Of a stretch of DNA of 60,000 nucleotides, positions 25,408 through 35,077 are shown piece by piece. The translations under genes were made by a program, and so were the position numbers. The notes under the pieces are model-generated. The model was not told the origin of the DNA. It saw only the letters and a program-made list of their open reading frames with translations, and did not search any database. Source of the stretch: Hydractinia symbiolongicarpus (lineage: Eukaryota > Cnidaria > Hydrozoa > Anthoathecata > Hydractiniidae); the NCBI RefSeq assembly GCF_029227915.1, contig NC_079880.1, positions 10,569,501 through 10,629,500 of the forward strand. Direction: 5' to 3'. Every line of letters begins with the position of its first letter. Position 1 is the stretch's first letter.

Positions 25408-25626
25408 TGCCGCAAAGAGTGGATGGAGTATGACTCAGAGCCTCTAAAAAACATATGTATGAAGTCATTTGACTTGTTTCCACAAAGCGAGGGGGAGAAT
25501 TGGTTGGAAGAAAAAATTTCTGAATTATTTTATCATCGGCAATGTTACCAACGATTTACAGACTGTGGAAAGTTAAAAAGAGCTAGTGACAAAAAGAAAA
25601 GGAGCAAAGAAGTAGGATCTGATCAG
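25408..25626 (+). pseudogene. Unknown-family gene, exon a
   Basis: A 73-codon exon between acceptor TACTTAG and donor CAG/GTAAAT, phase 0. It reads CRKEWMEYDSEPLKNICMKS, ending KRSKEVGSDQ, with a LFYHRQCYQRFTD motif. YHxxCYxxF(T/Y) recurs in exon d and is a hallmark I associate with a large family of uncharacterised invertebrate proteins. The exon itself is open. Later exons carry stops, so the gene as a whole is treated as decayed. Confidence 0.55.
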
Positions 25627-25845
25627 GTAAATAGCTACCTGCTCTAGAGCTCCAGATGGTTATACAATTTTTTTACAAGCCAGCCATGGAGGACTAAATA
25701 TTCTTAAATTCTTTGATTTTCTGTGTGAATAATAAGTTAATGTTTGATGTTAAATTTGTTAAAATAAGCCTTAATGGCTTAGGTTTTGCTTATACATTTT
25801 TATTTGACAAAAGTAGTTCCCTAACTTTTTTACCTACTCACCTAG

Positions 25846-25977
25846 AATGATGTTGTGTCAGTCAAACATCTACGTTCATCAGTAAAGAAGCCATCAACAT
25901 GTAGTGTTGGTGCAAGATCTGGTCATGTTTTATCAGCAGTATGTATTATATGCAACAAGGAAACTATTTATAAAACT
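25846..25977 (+). pseudogene. Unknown-family gene, exon b
   Basis: A 44-codon exon between acceptor CTCACCTAG and donor ACT/GTAACT, phase 0 at both ends. It is continuous with exon a. It contains AVCIICNKE, a C-x2-C pair typical of the zinc-binding start of this family. Confidence 0.5.
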
Positions 25978-26169
25978 GTAACTGCTTATATTGATTATTT
26001 TGTATATTAATTTTTATAATGATGGCAAAAAAATTTAAATACCTCCATTATGTATGAGGGTGCTGACTTGCCAAAAACTTTGCATGTATGAGGGCGAACT
26101 TGGGGGGATTTTTCGTGTTTTTTTAGACAAAGTTTATCTTCTTTTATATTTAAGCATATGTTATTTTAG

Positions 26170-26300
26170 CAAAATAGCAAGAGAGTTAAAATTGGCTTGT
26201 CAAATGTAGAAACTCTAATTCAACAGACGTTAAAAGATGCAGCAGAAAAACGTGGAGATAGATATTTATTTTATATATATGTTCTAATTAAGTCATTTTA
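26170..26300 (+). pseudogene. Unknown-family gene, exon c
   Basis: Begins after acceptor TTATTTTAG. It reads RVKIGLSNVETLIQQTLKDA, then AEKRGDRYLF. The donor is uncertain: no strong GT fits the phase needed by exon d, and the TA-flanked transposon starts 47 bp downstream. The true 3' boundary may have been altered by that insertion. Confidence 0.45.
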
Positions 26301-26373
26301 CATACATGAATGTGATGTTTCGAATGACAAAAGTGGAATTGTTTTACAGTACTGGAATCAGGACACCTAACAT

Positions 26374-26520
26374 TGTGGATCGCATATCATGAGCTTCGCG
26401 CACGATTCACGATGCTGTCACGATAGTGAATTTTTTTAGCATCGTGAAGGTTGCGATCCATCGTGGGGTCGACTTTCACGATGCATCGTGACTTTTGCGA
26501 TCCATATCGCGACCATCATT
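26374..26520 (+). repeat. Left subterminal CGATG/TCGCGA iterons
   Basis: A CpG-rich island in an AT-rich background, with about eight occurrences of ATCGTGA, CACGAT or TCGCGA words in both orientations. It resembles clustered transposase-binding sites. Confidence 0.6.
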
Positions 26521-26620
26521 ATACATCTTTAAACATTATAAAAATCACGTAATTAATGTCATGAGAGAATAGCGCAAATAAATATGAATAATTGATTTTT
26601 TTTTTTAAATCAAAAAATAT

Positions 26621-29600
26621 GGGTGAAGGGTCTCCTTAAGAGACAAGAGAGGAGTTGAACGTCCTCCACCATACCTTAGTTTAAAGGGGCGATTGTGGAA
26701 GTCCCATGAAATGCCACATAGTGATGGTGTCACTTTAAAAAACACCCAGTCCGGTCTGTGAACGGTTGGCGCTAGGAAGGGCATCCAGCTGTAAAACAAT
26801 GCCAAAACTCTTTATTAATGGCCGTAAGAATAGTTAATCAGACAAACTGCGTAAACGGGGCTGGAACTCTAAGGAGTAAAGGTGTCGCGCACGGTAGGAC
26901 AGATGTCAGATGTGAGCATCGTCAGACCGTTACCCAGCTATCACATCACAAGGTAGATAACACTAGGTTGAGGATGGCTAGTGTAAATGTTGGTACTCTG
27001 AGAGGTAGAGCAGGTGAAGTAGTTGAAATGTTAGAACGTAGATCTGTTGACATGTGTTGTGTTCAGGAAGTTAGGTGGAGAGGAGCTTCAGTGAGATTTG
27101 TGGAAGGTAGGAAGGCAAGGTATAAGCTTTTTTGGATTGGTAATAGTGATGGATATGGAGGAGTTGGCATATTCGTTGCAGAGAAGTGGGTAGAAAAAGT
27201 AATAGATGTTATGCGTGTTAATAGTCGTATTATAGTGATAAAGTTTTTGATAGGTAATAGGATTGTCACTTTTTTGTCAGTTTATGCTCCACAGTGTGGA
27301 CTCAGTGAGGAAGATAAAGATAAGTTTTATGATGAGTTAATAGCAGTCACATCAAAGTTTGGAGACACTGAACTTGTCATGGTGGGCGGCGACTTTAATG
27401 GTCATGTTGGGAAGTCATCTGAAGGTTATAGAGGTGTGCATGGAGGCTATGGATTTGGGAGCAGAAATAAGGAAGGGGAGAGATTGCTTGAGTTTGGAAT
27501 GGCAACGGACATGGTGGTTTGCAACACATCATTCAGTAAGAGACAGAGTAGGCTGATAACATATGAGTCAGGTGGTTGTAAGACACAGATAGATTACTTT
27601 TTGGTTAGAAAGTCAGACAAGAAAGTGGTGAAGGACGTGAAAGTTATATCGGGGGAAGAGTGTGTTTCCCAGCATAGGTTGCTGGTTTGTGATATTATCT
27701 TGAAGAGTGTCAGAGAAGCCAAGGGAAAGTACAGGCCCCGTCGAAAAGTCTGGAAGCTGAAGGAAGAGATTGTAGCAAGACAATTTAGTGCAAAAGTTCA
27801 GCAGTTAGCCTACAATAGTCAATGTGATAATGACAATGTTGAAAGTACTTGGACTACTTTGAAGAATTGTCTTCTAGAAGCTTCTGATGATACCTGTGGG
27901 TGGACGAAAGGACCAGCTAGACATAGACAGACCTGGTGGTGGAATAATGAGGTTGACCAGTGTATAAAGGAAAAGAGGAAACTTTGGAAAGAGTGGAAGT
28001 CAGGTGGTAGTAAAAATATTTACTTAGAAGCTAAGCGTCGAGCTCGTACAGCAGTGTATAAGGCAAAATCAGAAGCAGAGAGAAACAGATTTGCAGATGT
28101 GTTAAGAAGGGAAGACCAGCGCAATGAGGTATTCAAGATAGCAAAGCAAATGAAGAAGACTAATCAAGATATTGTAGGTGAGAAGTGTATACGTAATGAT
28201 GAAGGTGTTTTGGCTAGCACAGAGGAGGAGAAAAGGGTAGCTTGGAAGAATCATTATCAGAGGTTGCTTAACACTGAGTTTGATTGGGACGAGGGTAATT
28301 TGTCTGATGATGATGTCGTAGAAGGGCCAGCCATGCAGATCAAGACAGAATGGGTAGTGGAGGCTATTAGGAAAATGAAGATTGGCAAGGCTGCAGGAGT
28401 ATCAGGTATTGTTGCAGAGATGGTAAAAGCATCTGGATATATTGGAGTTAAGCTTATTACAAGTCTTGCTAACCAGATTATAAAGGATGGTGCTATTCCG
28501 AGTGAGTGGCAGTCGAGTGTAATAGTGAATTGTTTCAAGGGCAAGGGTGATGCATTAGAAAGGGGTAACTATAGAGGTTTGAAGTTGGTTGATCAAGTAA
28601 TGAAAGTTATTGAAAGAGTGATTGATAAGTTACTTAGAGAAAGAATTGATATAGATAAGATGCAATTTGGTTTTGTTCCAGGGCGTGGCACTACAGATGC
28701 AATATTTTTACTCAGACAGCTTCAGGAAAAGTATTTAGGAAAGAGAAAGAATCTCTATTTTGCCTTTGTAGATTTAGAGAAAGCTTTTGATAGAGTGCCA
28801 CGTAAAGTTATTTGGTGGGCTATGAGAAAATTAGGTGTGGATGAGTGGCTAGTTACGATGGTACAGTCTATGTACAGCAATGCTAGAAGTCGTGTCAGGA
28901 TTAACGATTCACTTAGTGATGAATTTAGTGTAAATGTTGGTGTACATCAGGGTTCTGTACTTAGTCCTTTGTTGTTTATTCTAGTCTTAGAAGCGCTGTC
29001 GATGGAGTTCAGAACAGGTTGCCCATGGGAGTTATTGTATGCAGATGATTTGGTTCTCATAGCAGAGTCGATGGAAGAATTAGTTGAAAAGTTTGAGAAG
29101 TGGAAGAAAGGACTAGAAGAAAAAGGGCTGAAGGTAAACACAGCAAAGTCTAAAGTCATGATAAGTAGCATTGCAGCCAAGTGTGACCTTGTAGTTGGAA
29201 AGTGGCCTTGTGGAGTTTGCAGGAAAGGGGTTGGTAGTAACTCAATTTTTTGTCAGACTTGCAAGCATTGGGTACATAAGAAGTGCAGTAGTATTAGTGG
29301 AAGGTTAAGAGCTCGCATACAGTTTGTATGCAAGCGTTGCAAAGGTGAGATTATAGAGAATGAAGTATTTCCAGCTTTAATGATGTACAACAGTGGCTAG
29401 TTAGAGATAGTTAAGAACTTCTGTTACTTAGGTGATATGTTGGGCAGTGAAGGGGGTGTTGGAAGAAGTGTTACTTGCAGGATAGGTTTCGCTTGGAAAA
29501 AGTTTAGAGAGTTATTTCCTTTATTGACTAGCAGAGTCCTGTCAATTGAGGTAAAAGGTAGGTTGTATGAGGCCTGTGTAAGAAGTGTTATGTTGTACAG

Positions 29601-30040
29601 TAGTGAGACATGGGCAGTGAAGCAGGAAGATCTTGACCGTTTAGAAAGGAATGATATGAGAATGGTTAGGTGGATGTGTAATGCCAGTCTGAGAGACAGA
29701 AAGAGTTCAGATGAGCTAAGAAGCAGGCTAAGTCTCTGTAGAATTAAAGATGTTATCCAGATAAGAAGATTGAATTGGCTGGGGCACTTGGAAAGAATGG
29801 AGGAGGATAATTGGGTAAGAAAGTGTAGAGACTTGATAGTTCCTGGGGCAAAGCGCAGAGGCAGACCGAGAAAGACTTGGCAGGAGGTTATAAGGACAGA
29901 CTTGATAGAGAGGAAGTTGAGTTTAGATCTAACACAGTCTAGATCAGATTGGAAGAGGGTCATTAATATACCCCGTCCAACCCATGCTAGCATGGAAAAC
30001 GGACGTTAAGCCGAGAATGATGATGATGATGATGATGATG
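26621..30040 (+). mobile_element. RTE-clade LINE copy 1, full length
   Basis: The element runs from GGGTGAAGGGTCTCC to a short (ATG)n tail, with an endonuclease-RT protein and no separate ORF1. It is flanked by near-identical duplications AAATCAAAAAATAT (26,607-26,620) and AAATCAAAAATAT (30,041-30,053). A very short 3' UTR and a trinucleotide tail are typical of RTE elements. The 5' UTR is about 200 bp and is conserved in copies 2 and 3. It sits inside the TA-flanked transposon. Confidence 0.92.
26818..30009 (+). pseudogene. RTE copy 1 endonuclease-reverse transcriptase with PHD-like finger
   Basis: About 1063 codons with one TAG at 29,398-29,400. Order: APE-type endonuclease (ASVNVGT, VQEVRW, GGDFNGHVG, TQIDYFLVR, SQHRLL); RT with GNYRGLKLVDQVMK, GFVPGRGTTDA, FVDLEKAFDRVP, HQGSVLSPLL and catalytic YADD near 29,040; then a C4HC3 zinc finger at about 29,209-29,343 (CGVC-x9-CQTC-x4-H-x2-C ... 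CKRC); then a C-terminal domain with CYLGDML, RRLNWLGHLERM and GRPRKTWQEV. The protein nicks target DNA and primes cDNA synthesis. Database entries for its endonuclease are often labelled craniofacial development protein 2-like. Apart from the TAG the frame is intact. Confidence 0.93.
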
Positions 30041-30207
30041 AAATCAAAAATATTTTCGTTGTCGTAAGCTTTTTTCTTGTTTAGACTCTAACTTATTTAG
30101 TGTTTTACGGGACCGACCGACCCTAACTTTCACGTTAAAAAAAATAATAAAAATATCAACAAACAAACATTTTCTTATCCTATCTCGTGAATAAAAAGAT
30201 TATGAAT

Positions 30208-31266
30208 GTCGTAACACCCTCCTTCGTTATAATTAAAATATGTTTAAAATTACGTTGCTTGCTAAAATCTTAAATTTCTTAGTCGATATCATATAGGAAA
30301 AATAATTAATATCATTAAATCTTTTTTAAGGATATTAAAAAAATAATTAAAACAACGTAAAATACGCATGTCGTAACACTAGACGCGAGGACTTCGACGC
30401 GGGGCGAGGTTGGAATTTAAAGGTCGTGACGTTAAGGCAATAAGCTAAAAAATCGGTGGAAGAAGAAGAAGGAAAAGAAAAAGACAGCTCGTTTTAATAA
30501 GATCTCCGATGTAATCAAAAATCTTTATAATTTAAACTCGTCAGAGAAGACGAAACTTAACACTTAAGACTTGATTGTTGGGCCGACAAAGAAGTCATCG
30601 TATTGCCCTCCTGCTGCTTCTATAATAGTTTTAAAAAATCTTCAAATCTGCTCAAAATAGCATCATTCAGTCTAAGGTTTGCTAGTGGGTATACTCCACA
30701 GTTTCAACAGTTGAAATTGGATAGTTAAACCTAAACATTTTTACTTTTTTTTCAAACCTTCAGCATCTTCACATATATTCTCCAAGACTCGACTTCAATA
30801 ACAGGGCTTTTGTAATATCTTTTGAATTTACGGTAACGACAAATTTTATCATTGTGAACTTATTAGACGATAAATTTATATTTTCACTTTTTTTGGACCA
30901 TGACACTGTTAGGCCGAAGAGTGTCATCACTTTATAATTACTTTTACTTTGAACTTAAGTTTGAATTTTGTTTTCATTTTTAACTCAACTTTGACTTTGA
31001 CATTTATTTTAGATTTTAATTTGTCTTTGCAAAATTCATTTTACGTGTGACACTCCTCGGCCACCATACTCCTCCGTTATGAAATAAATAAACAATTTTA
31101 ATGTCGCGAAAGACTTAACTTTTTCGTTGTTAAGGAAAAAAATTAATAATTTTTCTCATCAAAAAAAATGTTCAGATAAATGTGTTCTCTTATTTTGAAT
31201 TATTAAGTAGCTGGCAAGGTAAAAAAATAAAAATACTTGCATGCTCAAAAACTTGTTTTTAAAGGG
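30208..31266 (+). repeat. Unclassified GTCGTAACACCCTCC repeat, first block
   Basis: Begins GTCGTAACACCCTCCTTCG at 30,208 and matches 50,495-50,640 (shared TATGTTTAAAATTACGTT and ATACGC..TGTC). A partly palindromic GTGACACT/AGTGTCAT pair with GGCC cores lies near 30,900 and 31,050. From about 31,110 the sequence matches 53,380-53,520. There is no coding content. Confidence 0.6.
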
Positions 31267-31269
31267 TTA

Positions 31270-32056
31270 AGGCGGGGCAAACCAGTCCAACATTTCATCC
31301 AACACGCAATTTTTGTGATGTTGTATGAAATGTAGGACTGGTTTGAGTCATTTCAAAATTTTAAAAAAAATTTAAAATTTTCAAAAAAGAAGAAAAAAAT
31401 CGTGTTGGACAATGTTGGATGAAGTTTGAACGCCGTCAAACATTTCATCCAACATTTTCGGCAAGATCAAAGGAATTCTCTATCTGAGTAAATTTTCATG
31501 TTGGATTGGTTTGGTGGTACTTTTCATCCAACATATAAAAATCCCGCGAATTTCGAACATTGAATTTTTGAATGGAATGATTTTAATTTGATGCGTTTCA
31601 ATAAAAACATTACGAAGAGTAAGGGCGAGTCTTTCTTCTGCCAAGATTTCTGACCCGTTGATATCAGATAGGATATTTCAATAAGGAGGAAATCCCCCAC
31701 GTCCATCCGAAACATTTCCCTAAATCCGAATCTGTCTTCGATTTTCAATTCTTTAATGATATTACTAAAATATCTATTTTGTTCCCTTCTCCTTATCTAC
31801 TTTCTTGTTTTTCCGCGGGTTGGTTTTTCATCGTCTAAATCGACGAGTTCATTCAGCAACATAAGCAGCACTGCAGAATTCCTTCCGTCCACTATTTTTT
31901 TTTCATAAATGAATGAACACTTTAACGTTCGAGTGTTTTTAAAAGCAGTCCTACAAACCTAAAATTTTTCATCCAACATGCATTTTTCCATTCAACATTT
32001 CATCCAACATGGGAAAAAAATGTTGGATGAAATGTTGGACTGGTTTGCCCCCGCCT
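31270..32056 (-). mobile_element. PIF/Harbinger MITE
   Basis: A 787-bp element with inverted termini AGGCGGGGCAAACCAGTCC (one G-run length difference) and a 3-bp TTA duplication (31,267-31,269 and 32,057-32,059). TTTCATCCAACAT-type words repeat at both ends. TWA duplications define PIF/Harbinger, and a transposase fragment inside supports this. The flanks rejoin to match the related repeat at 53,380-53,560, which serves as a diverged empty site. Confidence 0.8.
31524..31748 (-). pseudogene. Harbinger transposase N-terminal fragment
   Basis: The minus strand reads KIEDRFGFREMFRMDVGDFL. After a one-base shift it continues GSEILAEERLALTLR. FRM...F and (A/S)xEERLAxTLR are conserved in the N-terminal half of Harbinger transposases. 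The DDE catalytic core is absent. Confidence 0.6.
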
Positions 32057-32059
32057 TTA

Positions 32060-32340
32060 TGCGGCAAAAAATTTTCTCGTGCTGGTTGTAAAAGATATAC
32101 AGAATATGCTTTTGAAAGTTATATTTAAGCAGCAAGTTATTCTCCTCCTACATATAATAATGTAAAAAAAGCATCAAGTGTTTTTTAAATGTTTTTTCCA
32201 CAGTCTTATAAGAAAATCTAAATAAATCTAAGTGCAAGTTTTTTTTTACGGAATATAGTTTAGTTACCAATATTTTAAGTCTTTTGCAGCATTAAAGTTA
32301 ATTAAAATCATAACGAAGGAGGGTGTTACGACAAGCGTAT
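32060..32340 (-). repeat. Unclassified GTCGTAACACCCTCC repeat, inverted arm
   Basis: Continues the repeat after the MITE and ends with the inverted motif (GGAGGGTGTTACGAC, 32,318-32,332). It matches 53,560-53,725 and 54,640-54,700 on the right side of the window. Confidence 0.6.
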
Positions 32341-32779
32341 TCTGCCTTGTTTTTATATCACATTTCCTATATGGTAGACTACTTTAATCGAAAGATTATA
32401 CATTTTAACTAGCGTAATACAAATCGTTGCATGTATAGACAAAAGATATAGCATTTCTTTCTTGTGCAGAACAATAACATTTGCATAAGCGTTTACAAAA
32501 TCGGAGATACTTTAACAAATAAATTCAATTGTGAATAAAAGATGCTCGTGTGCTAAAACAATAGAATGTGCTAAAAACACGAAGGGCAATTAACTTTTTA
32601 AACATTTTTTTGTGGTAATCCCTTAGCAGCTGCGGTAATTATAAAAAACAATCAGCCACACGAAAATCGTTAAAGTTCTGACGCTACCGAAAGCTCGTGT
32701 AAAGGTGATAACTTTCGTGCACACGTAACATTACATTCAGGTGGTACTGTAAACTGTAGTCTGTGAAACTTTTTTTGCA

Positions 32780-33480
32780 CTTAAATATTAATTTTCATAA
32801 AAAACATTAAAAGAACACTTAACTTTTTTATTAAAATAAATTTTGTGTTTTATTATTTTAAATGGGGAAAAAATAACTTGTTGTATAAATTTCGAAACAG
32901 CCTATGTATAACTGTATATCTTTCAAAACAACGCAGGTGTATTCTGTAAAACTTTCGAAACAGCACAAGAATAATTCTTGATGTAGAGCTTTCAAAACAA
33001 CACAAAAAAATTTGCTGCATAACTTTTGAAAACAAGCTCTTTAACATGCAAGTATTTTTATCTTTTCACCTTGAGTACTAGTTACATTTTTTAGTGAGAC
33101 AAATTATTATTTTTCCTTCGCAACTAAGAAATATAAACTGCGTGCGTTATGCAAAAATGCATGGAAAAAAAGGTTGTTGTAACACCCTCCTCCGTTGTTA
33201 TTTTTTTTTTATTATTATTTTGTTGTTGTTCTGACCATACATTCTTATTTTTCCATGAACTTTCATTAAATGGGACATTCGCTAATTTAACATTCGCTAA
33301 TACAAGCAAACATACATAGAAAAATATGCTTGTCGTAAACCCTCCTCTGTTGTTGTTTTTTTATTTTTTGTTGTTCTGACCATTTATACATTCTCGATAA
33401 AATTATTTTTATTTTGCCGACCGACAGACCATAAACTACTATCTACTTCGCCCGTAGAACAAGTAATTAAGTTGATGTCA
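32780..33480 (+). repeat. Unclassified GTCGTAACACCCTCC repeat, third block
   Basis: Extended similarity to 50,680-51,060. Shared landmarks are CATTAAAAGAACACT, repeated (A)CTTTCAAAACA(A) words, GTGAGACAAATTATTATT and AACTGCGTGCGTTATGC. The motif then occurs at about 33,175 and 33,331 as a tandem duplication of roughly 155 bp (TTGTTGTTCTGACCAT in both). Confidence 0.65.
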
Positions 33481-33607
33481 CCTTATTTCTAAAATCCAAT
33501 TTCTAATAAAAATACAAGATGCAAAACAATTTTAAAATGTAAAAAACAAAAACAAAGACACAAGATTAGCTATACACATCTATTGTTTAATACTTTCAAT
33601 GTTATTC

Positions 33608-33769
33608 ACGATCCATCGCGACAATCGCAATTAATAGTGACAATCGCGATAGCATCGTTATTTTTTTATACATCGCGACTATCGCGAAGCTCTTTGTTAA
33701 CATTTTTTTTATCGCGATGGTCACGATAGGATCGCAGATCGTTCGTGTCGCGCATGATACGCGCTCACG
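33608..33769 (-). repeat. Right subterminal CGATG/TCGCGA iterons
   Basis: The counterpart of the left cluster, with repeated ATCGCGA, ATCGTGA and TCGCGAC words. It is similar but not collinear in detail with the left cluster. Confidence 0.6.
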
Positions 33770-33851
33770 ATGTTAGGTGTCCTGATTCCAGTACTGTATG
33801 TGTATCAAAATAAAACCTGATATTATAGTTTAATGCAACAATTTATTATAG

Positions 33852-34041
33852 TGATATACTGTGCAAGCTGGGGAGTGGACAAGATATGGTGGCATTGGAA
33901 GTGAGATATCATAGGCCATGTTACAGCAGCTACACCAAAATACTTTGGGCTGAAAAAAAAGGGAAAGCATTGATGTATGAAAAATCATTCATGAAGTTTT
34001 GTGACAAGTATATCAACGAAAAGTTAGTTAATCAAGGAAAA
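33852..34041 (+). pseudogene. Unknown-family gene, exon d
   Basis: Follows acceptor TTTATTATAG and ends before GTATAT. It reads DILCKLGSGQDMVALEVRYH, then RPCYSSYTK, then SFMKFCDKYINEKLV. The YHRPCYSSYT motif repeats the YHRQCYQRFT pattern of exon a and is family-typical. It lies 56 bp after the TA-flanked transposon, so that insertion is intronic. Confidence 0.55.
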
Positions 34042-34088
34042 GTATATTTTTAAAACATTTGCACAATAGATTTGTGAATATTGTTCAG

Positions 34089-34332
34089 ACTGTGGAGCAA
34101 TTAGATGCTTCCAAATACAAATCAGAGAGATTAAAGCCCTGTATACAATAGAGTTTTCCACATATTGTTTTTCATCAACCAAGTATAAGAAATAGTAGTG
34201 AGTTAGTATTTCATGAAGTTATAGTTGCTGGAGATTTGCTGCATAAACAAGAACTTATGGAAACAGATACTCAATCATCTAGGCAAGTTGAAGAAAGATG
34301 TAGTCAGTTAGAAGTAAATGAAAGTTTTGAAG
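34089..34332 (+). pseudogene. Unknown-family gene, exon e (with TAG)
   Basis: Acceptor TTGTTCAG, donor GAAG/GTAAGT, ending in phase 1. It reads TVEQLDASKYKSERLKPCIQ, stop (34,149-34,151), SFPHIVFHQPSIRNSSELVF and on to LEVNESFE. The in-frame TAG disables it. The phase-1 end joins exactly to exon f across the Copia-bearing intron. Confidence 0.5.
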
Positions 34333-34741
34333 GTAAGTTCTGCATGATTTTAAGGTTCAATTCCTTCGCTCGGCTTCACGTAATGTCTGGTAACAGTAAT
34401 ATGGGCATAATGCTGGGTGGCCCATTCCATGCAGAACATTGCATATATATATGTAAATAGATGTAATATATACTTTGTTAAAGAAAGCAGTTTTTAAAAA
34501 ATCCAGTAGAGTTTAGTAACTTAGAATCAGAAAAAAATAGGTAATATTGTTTAGGGTTGCTAAATGTGCCAAAAATTTGTGGAATTAGAATGAAGTCTTA
34601 AATAACCTGTTATTAGAAAAGACATGTTCTATACATAAAATTAAGCTATGGTCAAAGAAAGAAAAAGAATATATGTTCATAATTAGAAACTGCTAATTTT
34701 TACCAGTGTATTTGAAAATACAGTAGAAGTATTACTGTGGA

Positions 34742-34932
34742 AAGTTTATCATTTCTTGAACATGATAGTTTAGTAGGCGACGTTTCGGGAGATCCTTCTC
34801 CCATCATCGGGCAAAGTAAAATGATGTTGAGCATGTATTTATATAATTGCAGAGGATCGAAATTCATAAAAATTAACCAATCAGAAACGAGCTGATAATT
34901 ACAGTTAATTACGGTAATTAACATTTTCGGAC
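34742..34932. repeat. Penelope/retrozyme-like fragment with hammerhead-like motif
   Basis: The segment GACGTTTCGGGAGATCC then TTCTCCCATCATCGGGC resembles conserved repeats of Penelope-like elements. The minus strand (34,812-34,779) shows CCGATGA, a perfect 6-bp GGGAGA/TCTCCC hairpin, then GAAAC and GTC. This is the arrangement of a hammerhead core (CUGAUGA, stem II, GAAA), with U4 changed and one extra base. It is a degenerate candidate only. Confidence 0.35.
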
Positions 34933-34937
34933 CTAGA

Positions 34938-35055
34938 TGTTAGTGATGATCATTATGTTTATTATTTGTTTCTTTATAGTGTGGCATTATAACTGGTGGG
35001 TGTAATAAATATATGTGTACATCGTTTTACATCTGTGGTTATTATCAATTTTACA
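34938..35055 (+). repeat. Copia 2 5' LTR
   Basis: 118 bp, TGTTAGTGATGATCATTATG...ATCAATTTTACA. By eye it differs from the 3' LTR at about five or six positions. Confidence 0.93.
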
Positions 35056-35071
35056 TGGTAGCAGTCGGTAG
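35056..35071 (+). other. Copia 2 primer-binding site
   Basis: TGGTAGCAGTCGGTAG directly abuts the LTR. Only the first nine bases match the initiator tRNA 3' end seen in Copia 1, so a different tRNA, or a shorter priming match, is implied. Confidence 0.55.
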
Positions 35072-35077
35072 TTGAAG

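Larger units (their letters stand above)
26347..33796. mobile_element. TA-flanked DNA transposon, 7.45 kb with nested insertions
   Basis: A perfect 27-bp inverted repeat starts CAGTACTGGAATCAGGACAC at 26,347 and closes at 33,796, with TA on both flanks (26,345-26,346; 33,797-33,798). The subterminal 150-200 bp on both sides is dense in ATCGTGA/TCGCGAT words and in AT(A/C)ATGC-type matches between arms. TA duplication with a CAGT terminus suggests the Tc1/mariner/pogo group. No transposase is visible. It contains RTE copy 1 (26,621-30,040), the GTCGTAACACCCTCC repeats and a Harbinger MITE. It lies in the intron between exons c and d of the unknown-family gene. Confidence 0.75.

Noticed and set aside
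26607-26620. Short A-rich repeat considered random
   Set aside because: Rejected as random because the same 13-14 bases recur exactly after the RTE tail at 30,041. It is kept as a target duplication instead.
27063-29993. Minus-strand frames opposite the RTE coding region (also in copies 2-4)
   Set aside because: They are shadows of the RTE frame, repeated wherever that element occurs.
32853-33309. Minus-strand frames of about 60 codons
   Set aside because: They arise from the CTTTCAAAACA-rich repeat family and recur at the paralogous locus near 50,700-51,050.
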